Assembly (NCBI RefSeq): GCF_001590925.1
Contig: NZ_BCTU01000024.1
Location: forward strand, 113,691-177,690
From: Serratia plymuthica NBRC 102599
GTDB lineage: Bacteria; Pseudomonadota; Gammaproteobacteria; Enterobacterales; Enterobacteriaceae
DNA length: 64,000 nucleotides
Direction: 5' to 3'
Shown here: one piece after another, positions 17,660 through 28,201 of the stretch
How positions within the stretch are numbered: position 1 is the first letter of the stretch
Layout: every line of letters starts with the position of its first letter
The notes under the pieces: model-generated
Seen by the model: the letters and a program-made list of their open reading frames with translations, nothing else
Told to the model about the DNA's origin: nothing
Database searches by the model: none
Program-made: the position numbers and the translations under genes

Positions 17660-18868
17660 ATGAAACGACTTCAAGCCTTTAAATTCCCGTTAAGACCAAA
17701 GGGTCAGCAGGAGCGCGAAATGCGGCGCTTCGCTGGGGCTTGTCGATTCGTTTTTAACCGTGCTTTGGCACTTCAGAATGAGAACCACGAGGCGGAGAAT
17801 AAGTATCTTCCCTATACAAAAATGGCTTCATGGCTCATTGAGTGGAAAGCAAATCCTGAAACACAATGGCTCAAAGAGGCCCCATCTCAGCCATTGCAGC
17901 AGTCACTGAAGGATCTGGAGCGCGGCTACAAGAATTTCTTCCAGAAGCGCGCCGCATTCCCGCGCTTCAAAAAACGCGGGCAAAACGATGCATTCCGCTA
18001 CCCGCAAGGGGTGAAGCTCGATCACGTCAACAGTCGGATATCGCTGCCTAAGCTGGGGTGGATACGTTATCGCAACAGCCGTGAAATCATTGGCGTAGTA
18101 AAAAACGTGACGGTCAGCCAGTCATGCGGCAAATGGTACGTCAGCATTCAGACAGAATACGACGTTCCAGAACCCGCTCACAACGCGGCTTCAATGGTCG
18201 GTCTGGATGCCGGAGTCACGAAACTCGCCACGCTTTCAGATGGCACGGTATACCCGCCCGTCAACAGCTTCAAAGCAAACCAGTGCAAGCTGGCAACACT
18301 CCAGCGGCAGTTAAGCCGCAAAGTCAAGTTCAGCTCAAACTGGCAGAAACAGAAGCGGAAAATCCAGCATCTGCACTCGCACATAGCCAATATCCGGCGC
18401 GACTACCTTCACAAAGTCACCAGTGAAATCAGCAAAAACCACGCGATGATCGTCATTGAGGACTTGAAGGTCGGTAACATATCGAAATCGGCAAAAGGCA
18501 CGTCAGATCAACACGGGCGAAAGGTGAGAGCCAAATCAGGTCTAAATCGTTCGATACTGGATCAGGGCTGGTATGAAATGCGTCGCCAGCTTGAGTACAA
18601 GCAGCTCTGGCGAGGCGGTCAGGTGCTGGCGGTTCCTCCCGCATATACCAGCCAGCGGTGCGCCTGCTGCGGTCATACAGCAAAAGAGAACCGCCTATCT
18701 CAGAGTAAGTTTGAATGCCAGATATGCGGCTACACCGAGAACGCCGATGTCAATGGCGCACGTAACATTTTAGCGGCAGGACATGCCGTACTTGCCTGTG
18801 GAGGGAGGGTGCAGTCAGGCCGCCCGTTGAAGCAGGAACCCGCCGAGGCGAGTCAGGCTAGGGTCTGA
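17660..18868 (+). CDS. tnpB: TnpB RNA-guided endonuclease (IS605 OrfB)
   Basis: Accessory protein of IS605-type elements and ancestor of Cas12; known members cut DNA guided by a transposon-end RNA. The 402-aa protein has the N-terminal helix-turn-helix domain ([15 protein letters not shown]), the RuvC-like nuclease with Asp183 ([10 protein letters not shown]), Glu267 ([10 protein letters not shown]) and Asp363 ([11 protein letters not shown]), and a zinc finger with Cys pairs 334/337 and 353/356. All three acidic residues are present, so it looks active. The C-terminal ~35 codons overlap the region expected to encode the guide RNA scaffold. Confidence 0.93.
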   Translation: MKRLQAFKFPLRPKGQQEREMRRFAGACRFVFNRALALQNENHEAENKYLPYTKMASWLIEWKANPETQWLKEAPSQPLQQSLKDLERGYKNFFQKRAAFPRFKKRGQNDAFRYPQGVKLDHVNSRISLPKLGWIRYRNSREIIGVVKNVTVSQSCGKWYVSIQTEYDVPEPAHNAASMVGLDAGVTKLATLSDGTVYPPVNSFKANQCKLATLQRQLSRKVKFSSNWQKQKRKIQHLHSHIANIRRDYLHKVTSEISKNHAMIVIEDLKVGNISKSAKGTSDQHGRKVRAKSGLNRSILDQGWYEMRRQLEYKQLWRGGQVLAVPPAYTSQRCACCGHTAKENRLSQSKFECQICGYTENADVNGARNILAAGHAVLACGGRVQSGRPLKQEPAEASQARV

Positions 18869-18908
18869 ACGCGGTAGGGATCCCCGTCCTTCAGGACGGG
18901 GAGGATGT
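18700..18908 (+). ncRNA. Predicted omega (reRNA) scaffold of TnpB
   Basis: In studied IS605 elements the guide RNA comes from the 3' end of tnpB plus the right end of the IS, with the guide read from flanking DNA. Here the corresponding stretch covers the end of tnpB and the right-end hairpin (18882-18901), ending at about GATGTCA; the guide would then start with ATATTTCTCCAGCGATACC. The 5' limit is a guess and the exact scaffold end is uncertain by a few bases. Confidence 0.45.
18882..18901. repeat. Right-end hairpin of the IS
   Basis: CCCCGTCCTTCAGGACGGGG is a perfect 9-bp stem with a 2-base loop, 14 bp after the tnpB stop. It is the TnpA recognition hairpin of the right end and probably the 3' stem of the TnpB guide RNA. 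Confidence 0.8.
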
Positions 18909-19126
18909 CAATATTTCTCCAGCGATACCTGTTTGAAGATGTGCTTGCCGAACGGGTCGATTTCGTAGCCTTTCACTTCCTTGCGCACCGGCTCAAAAAT
19001 GGTCGAGTGGGCAATCATCAACGCCGGCATCTGCTCATGCATCATTACCTGCGCCTGCTCATACAGCGCCACCCGCTTGGCATGATCCTTCTCTTCATTG
19101 TTGGCGGGCACAGCGTCAAATTGAAC
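18908..19126 (-). pseudogene. C-terminal fragment of a DppA-like peptide-binding protein
   Basis: The last ~70 codons of a dipeptide-binding lipoprotein-type gene: DHAKRVALYEQAQVMMHEQ, PALMIAHSTIFEPVRKEVKG and FGKHIFKQVSLEKY align with the C-terminus of E. coli DppA. The N-terminal ~85% is missing and the frame upstream (about 19127-19215) is unrelated and then hits a stop. The terminal TGA at 18908-18910 is formed at the junction with the IS right end, so the original stop was probably displaced by the insertion. No RBS or promoter is visible; it is not a functional gene. Confidence 0.82.
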
Positions 19127-19232
19127 GTTTACTCTGGTATTGAAGCAGCAATCACTGTCGCAGGCGCATGGCGGTGCCTGGGAGAATGGGGTTGTTTTAA
19201 GGTCTAAAATCCGCTTGATTTATACATTCAAT

Positions 19233-19359
19233 CTGCTGGCAAAGCCCGTTATTAGGGAGAGCGTGCCGAAGGGGTCGTAACGGCCTTGGCCGTCGGAGCG
19301 CCCCTCGGTGCGCTAGGCCCGGGTATCTCGGTCGTAAAAACACCGTTGTCATCAAACTC
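19233..19359. repeat. Structured dispersed repeat, copy A
   Basis: A 127-bp segment closely matching 41727-41851. It can fold into a long stem, AGCGTGCCGAAGGGG (19260-19274) with CCCCTCGGTGCGCT (19301-19314), enclosing a small hairpin ACGGCC-TT-GGCCGT (19280-19293). Imperfect inverted ends are TGGCAAAG and CGTTGTCA. I do not recognise the family. Confidence 0.8.
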
Positions 19360-19494
19360 GTTTATCTATTTTTCTCTTTGCGGCGGGATCCCGGTTCGCT
19401 CTTACCGTCCGTAAGCCCCAGAAAAAGAGTAACCGCAATGCGGTGGGCAGAGAACACGGTATTCATAAGAAACGCTTTTGCATATAATGCAAAG

Positions 19495-20397
19495 ATGAAT
19501 GACGCCCGCTATGTTGAACATCTGCCGATATTTCTCGAAGTGGCCCTGCTGGGCAGCTTCTCCGCTGCCGCCCGTAAACTGGGCATGGTGCCCTCTTCGC
19601 TGGTTCGCCACATCGACGCGCTGGAAAGCGCCCTTGGCGCCACGCTGTTTATCCGCTCGACGCGTGGCCTGATGCTGACGGATGCCGGGGAAATGCTGAA
19701 GGCGCGGGCGGCGGCGCTGCTGTCGGACATCACCGATATCCGCGCCGAACTGGCCTCGCTGAGTGATGTGCCGCAGGGAACGTTGCGCATCAGTTGCCTG
19801 CCGACCTTTGGCAAGACCTACATCCTGCCGCTGTTGCCGACGCTGGCTGAACGCTACCCGCAGCTGTTTGTTGACCTGGATCTGACCGAACGCCAGACCG
19901 ATCCGACGCAGGAATTGTTGGACGCCGCCATCCGCATCGGCGAACAGAAAGACAGCGGGCTGTACGCCAGCCGAATAGCCACTCAGCGCTGGGTCATGTG
20001 TGCCAGCCCCGACTATATCGCCCGCTATGGCTGCCCAGAGGACCTGAACGCGCTACCGGAACATCGGCTGATTGCCCGTTATAATAAACAGCAACCGGCC
20101 TGCTGGACGCAAATCCTCAGCGACCAGCTACTGAACCGTTGCAGTATGGTATTGCGCTGCAACGACTTTACCGCCCAGCGCCAGGCGGCGCTGCTTGGAT
20201 TGGGGATCACCTTTTTACCCAACTGGGTGGTTGGCCCGGATATCCAGGCCAGCCGCTTGCAACCCGTGCTGGAGGATCCGCGCCAGGAACAACAGGGCAT
20301 CTACCTGCTGCGGCCGGTGGCCAAGATCTCCGCCCGGTTAAACGCATTCACCACCCTGCTGCAGCAAAGTATCGGTCAGCCCCCCAGTTGGGAATGA
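19495..20397 (+). CDS. LysR-family transcriptional regulator
   Basis: A 300-aa LysR-type regulator. The frame is open from 19378, but the ATG at 19495 (MNDARYVEHL) places the helix-turn-helix at the usual distance from the start: GSFSAAARKLGMVPSSLVRH at about residues 20-39 and LGATLFIRSTRGLMLTDAG just after. The co-inducer domain begins near residue 90 (GTLRISCLPTF). The sequence resembles the large DmlR/CrgA-like branch, whose ligands cannot be told from sequence. It is convergent with eutC and overlaps its 3' end by 22 bp, so it is not an obvious eut regulator by arrangement. Target unknown. Confidence 0.85.
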   Translation: MNDARYVEHLPIFLEVALLGSFSAAARKLGMVPSSLVRHIDALESALGATLFIRSTRGLMLTDAGEMLKARAAALLSDITDIRAELASLSDVPQGTLRISCLPTFGKTYILPLLPTLAERYPQLFVDLDLTERQTDPTQELLDAAIRIGEQKDSGLYASRIATQRWVMCASPDYIARYGCPEDLNALPEHRLIARYNKQQPACWTQILSDQLLNRCSMVLRCNDFTAQRQAALLGLGITFLPNWVVGPDIQASRLQPVLEDPRQEQQGIYLLRPVAKISARLNAFTTLLQQSIGQPPSWE

Positions 20398-21167
20398 AGC
20401 GGCGATACCCGGCCATACAACGCCGGGTTATCGCTTTCGTCTTTCAGTTCAATCCCGGTCAGACCCCGCTGGAACGCCTGTTCCAGCAGCCACGCCAACT
20501 TGAACGCCGCCTGCGGGTAATCCAGCCCTTCCGGGCGAACGTTGGAAATACAGTTACGCTCCGACTCGCGCCGCCGGGTGTTCGGCCCCCAGGTGAGGTA
20601 AATGCCCAGGCTGTCCGGCGAGGACAGGCCCGGCCGCTCGCCAATCAATATCGCCACCGCTTTTGCCTGCAGACACTCGCCGATATCATCCCCCAGCGCC
20701 ACCCGCGACTGATGCGCCAGCACCACGGGCGCTACGGATAGCCCCAACAGATCGAGATAAGGCCGCAGCGCCTGCAACAAGGGTAACGCCTGACGGTGCA
20801 CCGCCTTGGAAGACAGACCGTCCGCCACCACCAGCAGCAAATCGGCCGCCTTGTCCGGCAGGCCCAGCAGCAGACTGCGGCTGTCCGCCGCCAACCGCCG
20901 CCCCAGATCCGGCCGGCTCAGGTAGGCGGTGCGATCAGCGGCCTGACTGTGCACCGTCAGCGTCTGCCAGCCACTCTCCTGCAACGCCCCGCCCAGCGTA
21001 TCGCTGTCGAACGGTTGGTGTACCGCATCGCGCGCCTGCGCATGCGCCAGACCGAATTTAAGCAGCTCCCCGGTGGGCAGGCTGGCACCGGTGCGCCCCA
21101 ACGCGATACGCGCATCGGTAAAGGCGCGCAGCGCATCCCAGCTGTTGACGTGAACCGGTTTATTCAT
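20376..21167 (-). CDS. eutC: Ethanolamine ammonia-lyase small subunit EutC
   Basis: Light subunit of the adenosylcobalamin-dependent enzyme that splits ethanolamine into acetaldehyde and ammonia. The 263-aa product (ATG at 21167, overlapping the eutB stop as TGATG) has the family features TDARIALGRTGASLPTGELL near the N-terminus, LLLVVADGLSSKA in the middle and a C-terminal cobalamin-contact region LTWGPNTRRRESERNCISNV. Slightly shorter than the E. coli subunit (295 aa), mainly at the N-terminus. It is the second gene of a two-gene operon; no eut shell or reactivase gene is nearby. Confidence 0.93.
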   Translation of the reverse strand: MNKPVHVNSWDALRAFTDARIALGRTGASLPTGELLKFGLAHAQARDAVHQPFDSDTLGGALQESGWQTLTVHSQAADRTAYLSRPDLGRRLAADSRSLLLGLPDKAADLLLVVADGLSSKAVHRQALPLLQALRPYLDLLGLSVAPVVLAHQSRVALGDDIGECLQAKAVAILIGERPGLSSPDSLGIYLTWGPNTRRRESERNCISNVRPEGLDYPQAAFKLAWLLEQAFQRGLTGIELKDESDNPALYGRVSPLHSQLGG

Positions 21168-22549
21168 CAACTCTCTCCCTGCAACGCCAGCAACAACGGA
21201 TGGTTGGAGGCCGTATCGCGCAGCCGCCCCAGTTCGTCGGTGATATGCATTTTCACCAACCAGTCGGCAAACTCCGGTGCGTGTTTGAGCCCCAGCAGTT
21301 CGCGGATATATAACGCGTCGTGGAAGGAGGTGCTCTGATAATTGAGCATGATGTCGTCCGCTCCCGGCACGCCAATCAAAAAGGTTAATCCGGCGGTGGC
21401 CAACAGCGTCAGCAACGTGTCCATGTCATCCTGATCCGCCTCCGCATGATTGGTGTAGCACACGTCGCACCCCAGCGGCAGGCCGAGCAGCTTGCCGCAG
21501 AAGTGATCCTCCAACCCGGCGCGAATAATCTGTTTACCGTCATACAGATATTCCGGGCCGATAAATCCGACCACGGTATTGATCAACAACGGAGAGAAAT
21601 GGCGCGCTACCGCATAGGCGCGCGCCTCGCAGGTTTGCTGATCGACGCCGTGATGCGCATTGGCCGACAGGCAACTACCCTGCCCGGTTTCGAAATACAT
21701 CACGTTATTGCCCAGCGTGCCGCGATTGAGGCTCAACGCCGCCTGCTGCGCCTCCGCCAGCAGCGCCAGATTAATGCCGAAGCCGGTGTTGGCGGCTTCT
21801 GTGCCGGCGATCGACTGGAACACCAGATCCACCGGCGCGCCGCGCTCCATCAGCCGCAGCGTGTTGGTGACGTGCGTCAGCACGCAGGACTGTGTGGGAA
21901 TGGCGAAACGCTGGATCACGTCATCCAGCATGTAATTGAGCTTTTCCAGCAGCGGCAGGCTGTCGCTGGCCGGGTTGATACCGACCACCGCGTCGCCGCT
22001 GCCGTACAACAGGCCATCGAGCATGCTGGCGGCGATGCCCTGCAGGCTGTCGGTCGGATGATTGGGCTGCAAGCGCACGCTGATGCGGCCTGGCAGGCCG
22101 AGAGTATTGCGAAATCGCGTCACCACCCGGCACTTCTTCGCCACCAGGATCAGATCCTGATTACGCATAAGTTTGCTCACCGCCGCCGCCATTTCAGGCG
22201 TAATCCCGGTGGCGACCTGCGCCAGCATTGCGCTGTCCGCTTGCTCGCTCAGTAACCAGTCGCGGAAATCCCCCACCGTCAGGTGGGAGATCGGCGCAAA
22301 GGCCACGGCATCATGGCTGTCGATAATCAGCCGCGTGACCTCATCTTCTTCGTAAGGCACCAGCACCTGCTGCAAAAACGTTTTCAGCGGTACCTCCGCC
22401 AGCGCAAGGCGCGCCGCCATGCGTTCCTCCGCGCTCTCCGCCGCCACCTCCGCCAGATAGTCGCCGGAACGGGCCGGTGACGCCTTTGCCATCAGTTGGC
22501 GTAAATCATTGAAACGGTAGCTGCGCCGGCTAAGCGTTGCCTGATACAT
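21167..22549 (-). CDS. eutB: Ethanolamine ammonia-lyase large subunit EutB
   Basis: Catalytic heavy subunit of ethanolamine ammonia-lyase; the (beta/alpha)8 barrel binds ethanolamine and adenosylcobalamin. The 460-aa protein is the usual length. Clear family segments are DGLLYGSGDAVVGINPASDS, THVTNTLRLMERGAPVDLVF, FETGQGSCLSANAHHGVDQQ and NHAEADQDDMDTLL. The ATG at 22549 has AGGGGAG upstream. Followed immediately by eutC. The usual partners (eutA reactivase, eutH or eat permease, eutR) are not in the window. Confidence 0.95.
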   Translation of the reverse strand: MYQATLSRRSYRFNDLRQLMAKASPARSGDYLAEVAAESAEERMAARLALAEVPLKTFLQQVLVPYEEDEVTRLIIDSHDAVAFAPISHLTVGDFRDWLLSEQADSAMLAQVATGITPEMAAAVSKLMRNQDLILVAKKCRVVTRFRNTLGLPGRISVRLQPNHPTDSLQGIAASMLDGLLYGSGDAVVGINPASDSLPLLEKLNYMLDDVIQRFAIPTQSCVLTHVTNTLRLMERGAPVDLVFQSIAGTEAANTGFGINLALLAEAQQAALSLNRGTLGNNVMYFETGQGSCLSANAHHGVDQQTCEARAYAVARHFSPLLINTVVGFIGPEYLYDGKQIIRAGLEDHFCGKLLGLPLGCDVCYTNHAEADQDDMDTLLTLLATAGLTFLIGVPGADDIMLNYQSTSFHDALYIRELLGLKHAPEFADWLVKMHITDELGRLRDTASNHPLLLALQGES

Positions 22550-22763
22550 CGCGCTCCCCTGTTCTGCCCGGAATGATCACCGGAAGTTGCAAACCCTGTA
22601 CCAAGTGTAGTCAGTCGACAGATGAATTTATTTTTTACAGGAAATCATTCAGTTAATGCCGTTTACCGCCAGGCTCCGGGCAGCCTGAGCCTGCACTAAA
22701 ATCATGCATTGCATTCCGCCGGCGAGCGCTTCGGGTTACAGTAGCCGCAACAAAGGAGAGGTA

Positions 22764-23312
22764 ATGAACCGGCATCAGAAAATTATCCAGTGGTTACAGC
22801 AAGATAACGAAAGAATGACCCTGTTGCGCACCGTACGGCGGCTCGGCCTGAACGACTGGTGTCTGGGCGCCGGATTTGTACGCAATCTGGTGTGGGACCG
22901 GCTCCACGGTTATGCCTCCCCGACACCGCTCAACGACATCGACGTGATTCATTTTGATCCGCAACGGTCGGAAGCGGAGCGCGATAGGATGCTGGAGGCG
23001 CGGCTGCAACAGTGGTTGCCGCAGCCGTGGTCGGTGAAAAATCAGGCTCGCATGCACCTGCGCAGCGGGCGGGCGCCCTACCTCAACAGCGAGGATGCCA
23101 TCAGCTTTTGGACCGAACTTGAAACGGCGGTTGGCGCGCGTCTGAACGCCGATGACGGCATCCAACTGGTAGCGCCTTTCGGCCTTGAGCGACTGTTCGA
23201 CGACACCATTACCTTCAATGCCAAAAACGGCGATATCCACACCTTCGAGCAAAGGGTGGCCGACAAAGGCTGGCTGCAGCGCTGGCCGCGGCTACGGCAA
23301 GTTCGCGGGTAA
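22764..23312 (+). CDS. Nucleotidyltransferase-like protein (PF06042/DUF925 type)
   Basis: A 182-aa cytosolic protein. I use the ATG at 22764 (MNRHQKIIQW), preceded by AAAGGAGAGG; the frame is open further up but lacks a ribosome site. It has a nucleotidyltransferase-like core: a glycine-rich GAGFVRNLVWDRLHG near residues 36-50 and the double-acidic NDIDVIHFD at about 59-67, followed by a C-terminal region LVAPFGLERLFDDTI. These match the uncharacterised bacterial family annotated as NTP_transf_6. Substrate and role are unknown. It stands alone, divergent from eutB and 59 bp before the next gene. Confidence 0.75.
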   Translation: MNRHQKIIQWLQQDNERMTLLRTVRRLGLNDWCLGAGFVRNLVWDRLHGYASPTPLNDIDVIHFDPQRSEAERDRMLEARLQQWLPQPWSVKNQARMHLRSGRAPYLNSEDAISFWTELETAVGARLNADDGIQLVAPFGLERLFDDTITFNAKNGDIHTFEQRVADKGWLQRWPRLRQVRG

Positions 23313-23371
23313 AGTTTTACCCACCGCTGCCGATACCTTGAGCAGAAACATCAAGACTCAGGGAGAGCATC

Positions 23372-23848
23372 ATGTCCACCAGCATTACCATGATCGTGCC
23401 GGTAAAAAACACCGTACCCGGCGTCAGCAACGTCTTCAGCGCCCCCGGCAAACAGGGCCAGGTGCTGATGGCCAAGCCTGTCAATCAGCAGCCCGAAGGC
23501 GGTAAACCCAAAGAAACCGAAGGCGCCGGCAGCGAGGAACAGGTCAATATCTCGGACAGCAGCGCCTCGGCACGCATCAAGGCGCTGAATAAACAGATCC
23601 AGGATCTGCAACAAAAACTGGTGGCTCTCAAAGACTCGGGCGGCGATGCCAAAGAGATCGAAAAACAGAAACAGCTGATCCAGGCGCAGATCAAAATGCT
23701 GCAGGCCGAAATCGAACGTATTCAGAAAGAAGAAATGGAAAAGCAGCAGCAGGAACAGATGGCGAAAGCCGCCTCCGGCAGCGCCCCGGTCAAAGGCGAT
23801 GGTGTCAATCGCCCCACCGCGCTGAATGCCGTGGATGTGTATATCTGA
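23372..23848 (+). CDS. FlxA-like coiled-coil protein of unknown function
   Basis: A 158-aa protein with a good ribosome site (GGGAGAG) before the ATG at 23372. No signal peptide or membrane segment is visible. Residues about 60-130 form a long, strongly charged coiled coil (ARIKALNKQIQDLQQKLVAL, IEKQKQLIQAQIKMLQAEIE, EKQQQEQMAK), flanked by low-complexity Pro/Gly/Glu-rich stretches. The coiled-coil part resembles the FlxA family, whose function is not known. It ends 1 bp before the convergent yfeR stop. Confidence 0.65.
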   Translation: MSTSITMIVPVKNTVPGVSNVFSAPGKQGQVLMAKPVNQQPEGGKPKETEGAGSEEQVNISDSSASARIKALNKQIQDLQQKLVALKDSGGDAKEIEKQKQLIQAQIKMLQAEIERIQKEEMEKQQQEQMAKAASGSAPVKGDGVNRPTALNAVDVYI

Positions 23849-23849
23849 T

Positions 23850-24770
23850 TCAATAATCCACCTGTTGGCGGCGTTGCTGTTGCAACAACGCCGCCTGCTG
23901 CCCCACTACCTGCCAAATCACCTCCGCAGCTGGCGTCAACGAGCGGTTTTTACGCCGCACCAGCATCAGCGCACGATTAATTTCCGGCACCAGCCGACAC
24001 ACTTTCAATTGCCCGCCTTCCGGTAGCGGTAACGCCAGCGCCGGGAAAATGCTGATGCCGATACCCGCCGCCACCATGGGAAACAGCGTCGCCGGGTGAC
24101 CGATTTCCTGCACCACCGGCGCTTCCACTCCCTGCTGACGCAAAGCGCTGTCAATCAATGGCCGACTGCCGGATGCATAATCCTGCAACACCAAACGGCT
24201 GCCGTTCAGTGCCGACCAGTGCACCTCGGGCATTGCGGCGAACGGGTGATCGCGGCGGCACAGCAGCAGGAAGGGTTCATGCAGAATCGGCTCGCAGTCC
24301 AGATCCACCGCCTGGACCGGATCCACCACGATGCCAAAATCCACCTCGGCGTTACGGATGCTGTGCAGCACCTGCTGTTGCGCCTGGTCACGCAGCATGA
24401 TGCGAATATCCGGATACTGCTGCTCCCCGGCGGCGATGCATTGCGGCATCAGGTGGGCGGAGATGGTCTGGCTGGAAGCCACGCGCACCGTGCCGCTGCG
24501 TTGCACGCCAAAGCTACGTGCATCCAGCAACGAGGTTTGCAATTCATCCAGCAGCCGTTCCACGCGATTGGCCAGCCGCTGCCCGGCGTCGGTCAGCACC
24601 ACTTCGCGCGTGGTACGGTCCAGCAGGCGCACACCGATCTCCGCTTCCAGTTCTTTCACGCTGTGGCTGACCGCCGACTGGGTCAGGCCAATAGCCTCAC
24701 CGGCCCGGCTGAAGCTGCGATGCCGGGCAATGGCGACAAAAACTCTGAGCTGCTTGATGGAATAATTCAT
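23850..24770 (-). CDS. yfeR: LysR-family regulator YfeR
   Basis: A 306-aa LysR-type regulator with the N-terminal helix-turn-helix [20 protein letters not shown] (about residues 18-37) and [12 protein letters not shown] after it, then a ligand domain starting near [11 protein letters not shown]. It is divergent from the yfeH-like transporter gene, the same pairing as yfeR-yfeH in E. coli, where YfeR is reported to affect yfeH expression. The 94-bp shared region carries an AT-rich palindrome (24789-24810). Ligand unknown. Confidence 0.85.
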   Translation of the reverse strand: MNYSIKQLRVFVAIARHRSFSRAGEAIGLTQSAVSHSVKELEAEIGVRLLDRTTREVVLTDAGQRLANRVERLLDELQTSLLDARSFGVQRSGTVRVASSQTISAHLMPQCIAAGEQQYPDIRIMLRDQAQQQVLHSIRNAEVDFGIVVDPVQAVDLDCEPILHEPFLLLCRRDHPFAAMPEVHWSALNGSRLVLQDYASGSRPLIDSALRQQGVEAPVVQEIGHPATLFPMVAAGIGISIFPALALPLPEGGQLKVCRLVPEINRALMLVRRKNRSLTPAAEVIWQVVGQQAALLQQQRRQQVDY

Positions 24771-24788
24771 GTATTTTTTTCATAAATA

Positions 24789-24810
24789 AATTAAATAAAT
24801 CAATTTAATT
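24789..24810. promoter_or_regulatory. AT-rich palindrome in the yfeR-yfeH intergenic region
   Basis: AATTAAA and TTTAATT form inverted 7-bp arms around an 8-bp centre. Location between divergent LysR and target genes suggests a YfeR operator; the sequence is also simply AT-rich, so this is tentative. Confidence 0.4.
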
Positions 24811-24864
24811 ATTATATCCCGCAGCGCCACAATAAGCGCATCATTTTTATTCGAGTACGCCACC

Positions 24865-25857
24865 ATGAGATTCCTGCCCGACCGCTTTACCCTGACGCTG
24901 CTCGCCACCGTATTGCTGGCGTCGTTCCTGCCTGCGCGGGGCGAATTTGTCGGCTGGCTAAACGTGCTGACCATCGCCGCCATCGCCCTGCTGTTTTTTA
25001 TGCACGGCGCCAAGCTGTCTCGCGAAGCCATTCTGGCCGGCAGCAACAACTGGCGGCTGCATCTGTGGGTGATGTTCAGCACCTTTATCATTTTTCCGGC
25101 GCTCGGCGTGCTGTTTAAATGGTGGTCGCCGATCGACGTCAGCCCAGAGCTGTATTCCGGCTTTATCTACCTGTGCATTCTGCCCGCCACCGTGCAATCG
25201 GCCATCGCCTTTACCTCGCTGGCGGGGGGCAACGTCGCCGCCGCGGTGTGCAGCGCGTCGGCCTCCAGCCTGCTGGGGATCTTCGTCTCACCGCTGTTGG
25301 TCGGGCTGCTGATGAACGTCCACGGTGAAACCGGCAGCCTGCAACAGGTCGGCTCGATTGTGCTGCAACTGTTGGTGCCCTTCGTCGCCGGCCATTTGTC
25401 ACGGCCGCTGATCGGCAAGTGGATCGAACGCAACCGCAAGCTTATCGGTAAAACCGACCAGACCTCGATTCTGCTGGTGGTCTATGCCGCCTTCAGTGAG
25501 GCGGTCACGCACGGTATCTGGCATCAGGTGGGCATGGGTTCGCTGGTGTTTATCGTGGTGGGCAGCATCGTCCTGCTGACGATCGTGCTGGTGGTGAACA
25601 CTTACATGGCGCGCTGGATGGGCTTTAGCAAAGCCGACGAAATCACCATAGTGTTCTGCGGCTCGAAGAAAAGCCTGGCGAACGGTATCCCGATGGCCAA
25701 TATCCTGTTCCCGGCTTCAACCGTGGGGATTATGGTTTTGCCACTGATGGTGTTCCATCAGGTGCAATTAATGACTTGCGCAGTGTTGGCGAGACGTTAT
25801 CAGAAGAAACAGCAGGAAAAACAGGGGGCGCTCAACGCAGAAGCGTCGCGCGGATAA
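24865..25857 (+). CDS. yfeH: Bile acid:sodium symporter family protein YfeH
   Basis: A 330-aa inner-membrane transporter with about 9-10 hydrophobic segments, matching E. coli YfeH nearly along its whole length. Family landmarks are LLFFMHGAKLSREAI, LPATVQSAIAFTSLAGGNVA, AAVCSASASSLLGIFVSPLL and ADEITIVFCGSKKSLANGIP; the last corresponds to the conserved crossing helix of the BASS fold. The natural substrate of YfeH is not settled; bile acid is only a family name. Transcribed away from yfeR. Confidence 0.88.
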   Translation: MRFLPDRFTLTLLATVLLASFLPARGEFVGWLNVLTIAAIALLFFMHGAKLSREAILAGSNNWRLHLWVMFSTFIIFPALGVLFKWWSPIDVSPELYSGFIYLCILPATVQSAIAFTSLAGGNVAAAVCSASASSLLGIFVSPLLVGLLMNVHGETGSLQQVGSIVLQLLVPFVAGHLSRPLIGKWIERNRKLIGKTDQTSILLVVYAAFSEAVTHGIWHQVGMGSLVFIVVGSIVLLTIVLVVNTYMARWMGFSKADEITIVFCGSKKSLANGIPMANILFPASTVGIMVLPLMVFHQVQLMTCAVLARRYQKKQQEKQGALNAEASRG

Positions 25858-25862
25858 ACGAA

Positions 25863-25880
25863 ACGGGCTTTCGCCCGTCT
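25863..25880. terminator. Hairpin between yfeH and ypeB
   Basis: ACGGGC-tttc-GCCCGT, a perfect 6-bp stem between the convergent yfeH and ypeB genes; the T-run is weak, so termination strength is uncertain. Confidence 0.5.
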
Positions 25881-25886
25881 GTCTGT

Positions 25887-26101
25887 TCAACTCTTTTTTA
25901 ACGGCTTGACCAGGTGGTCAAGCCCTTCGATTTTAATCGCCAGCGTCATTTCCATCAGCATGCCGAGTTTGCCGTTGGGGAACTCGCCTTTGCGGGCGAA
26001 CCACAGCAGATACTCTTCAGGCAGGTCAATCAGCGCCCGCCCTTGGTACTTGCCAAACGGCATCAGGGTATTGGCGATCTCGATCAGATTCTCTTTTTCC
26101 A

Positions 26102-26102
<1 letters not shown>
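25887..26102 (-). CDS. ypeB: DUF3820 protein YpeB
   Basis: A 71-aa protein of the DUF3820 family, conserved directly after ligA in enterobacteria. Recognised by TLMPFGKYQGRALIDLPEEY and YLLWFARKGEFPNGKLG. The function is unknown. The ATG shares bases with the ligA stop (TGATG), so the two are co-translated. Confidence 0.9.
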
Positions 26103-28126
<2,024 letters not shown>

Positions 28127-28137
28127 TCACCATCAAA

Positions 28138-28166
28138 GATAAAAAACCCCCGGCAAGCGGGGGCTT
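28138..28166 (-). terminator. zipA terminator
   Basis: CCCCCG-gcaag-CGGGGG inverted repeat; on the minus strand it is followed by TTTTTT, so it ends zipA transcription before ligA. Confidence 0.85.
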
Positions 28167-28201
28167 TGTTGTTACGGATATTCAGTGCGCGTCGCTACCG
28201 G

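Larger units (their letters stand above)
17170..18910. mobile_element. IS200/IS605-family insertion sequence with tnpA and tnpB
   Basis: About 1.74 kb holding divergent tnpA and tnpB and bounded by related subterminal hairpins (17180-17199 and 18882-18901, both beginning CCCCGTCCTTCAGG). There are no terminal inverted repeats or target duplications, as expected for this single-strand transposing family. The left edge is uncertain by about 10 bp; the right edge is near GAGGATGTCA, where a dppA-like reading frame begins. Inserted just downstream of the fepA terminator. Confidence 0.88.
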
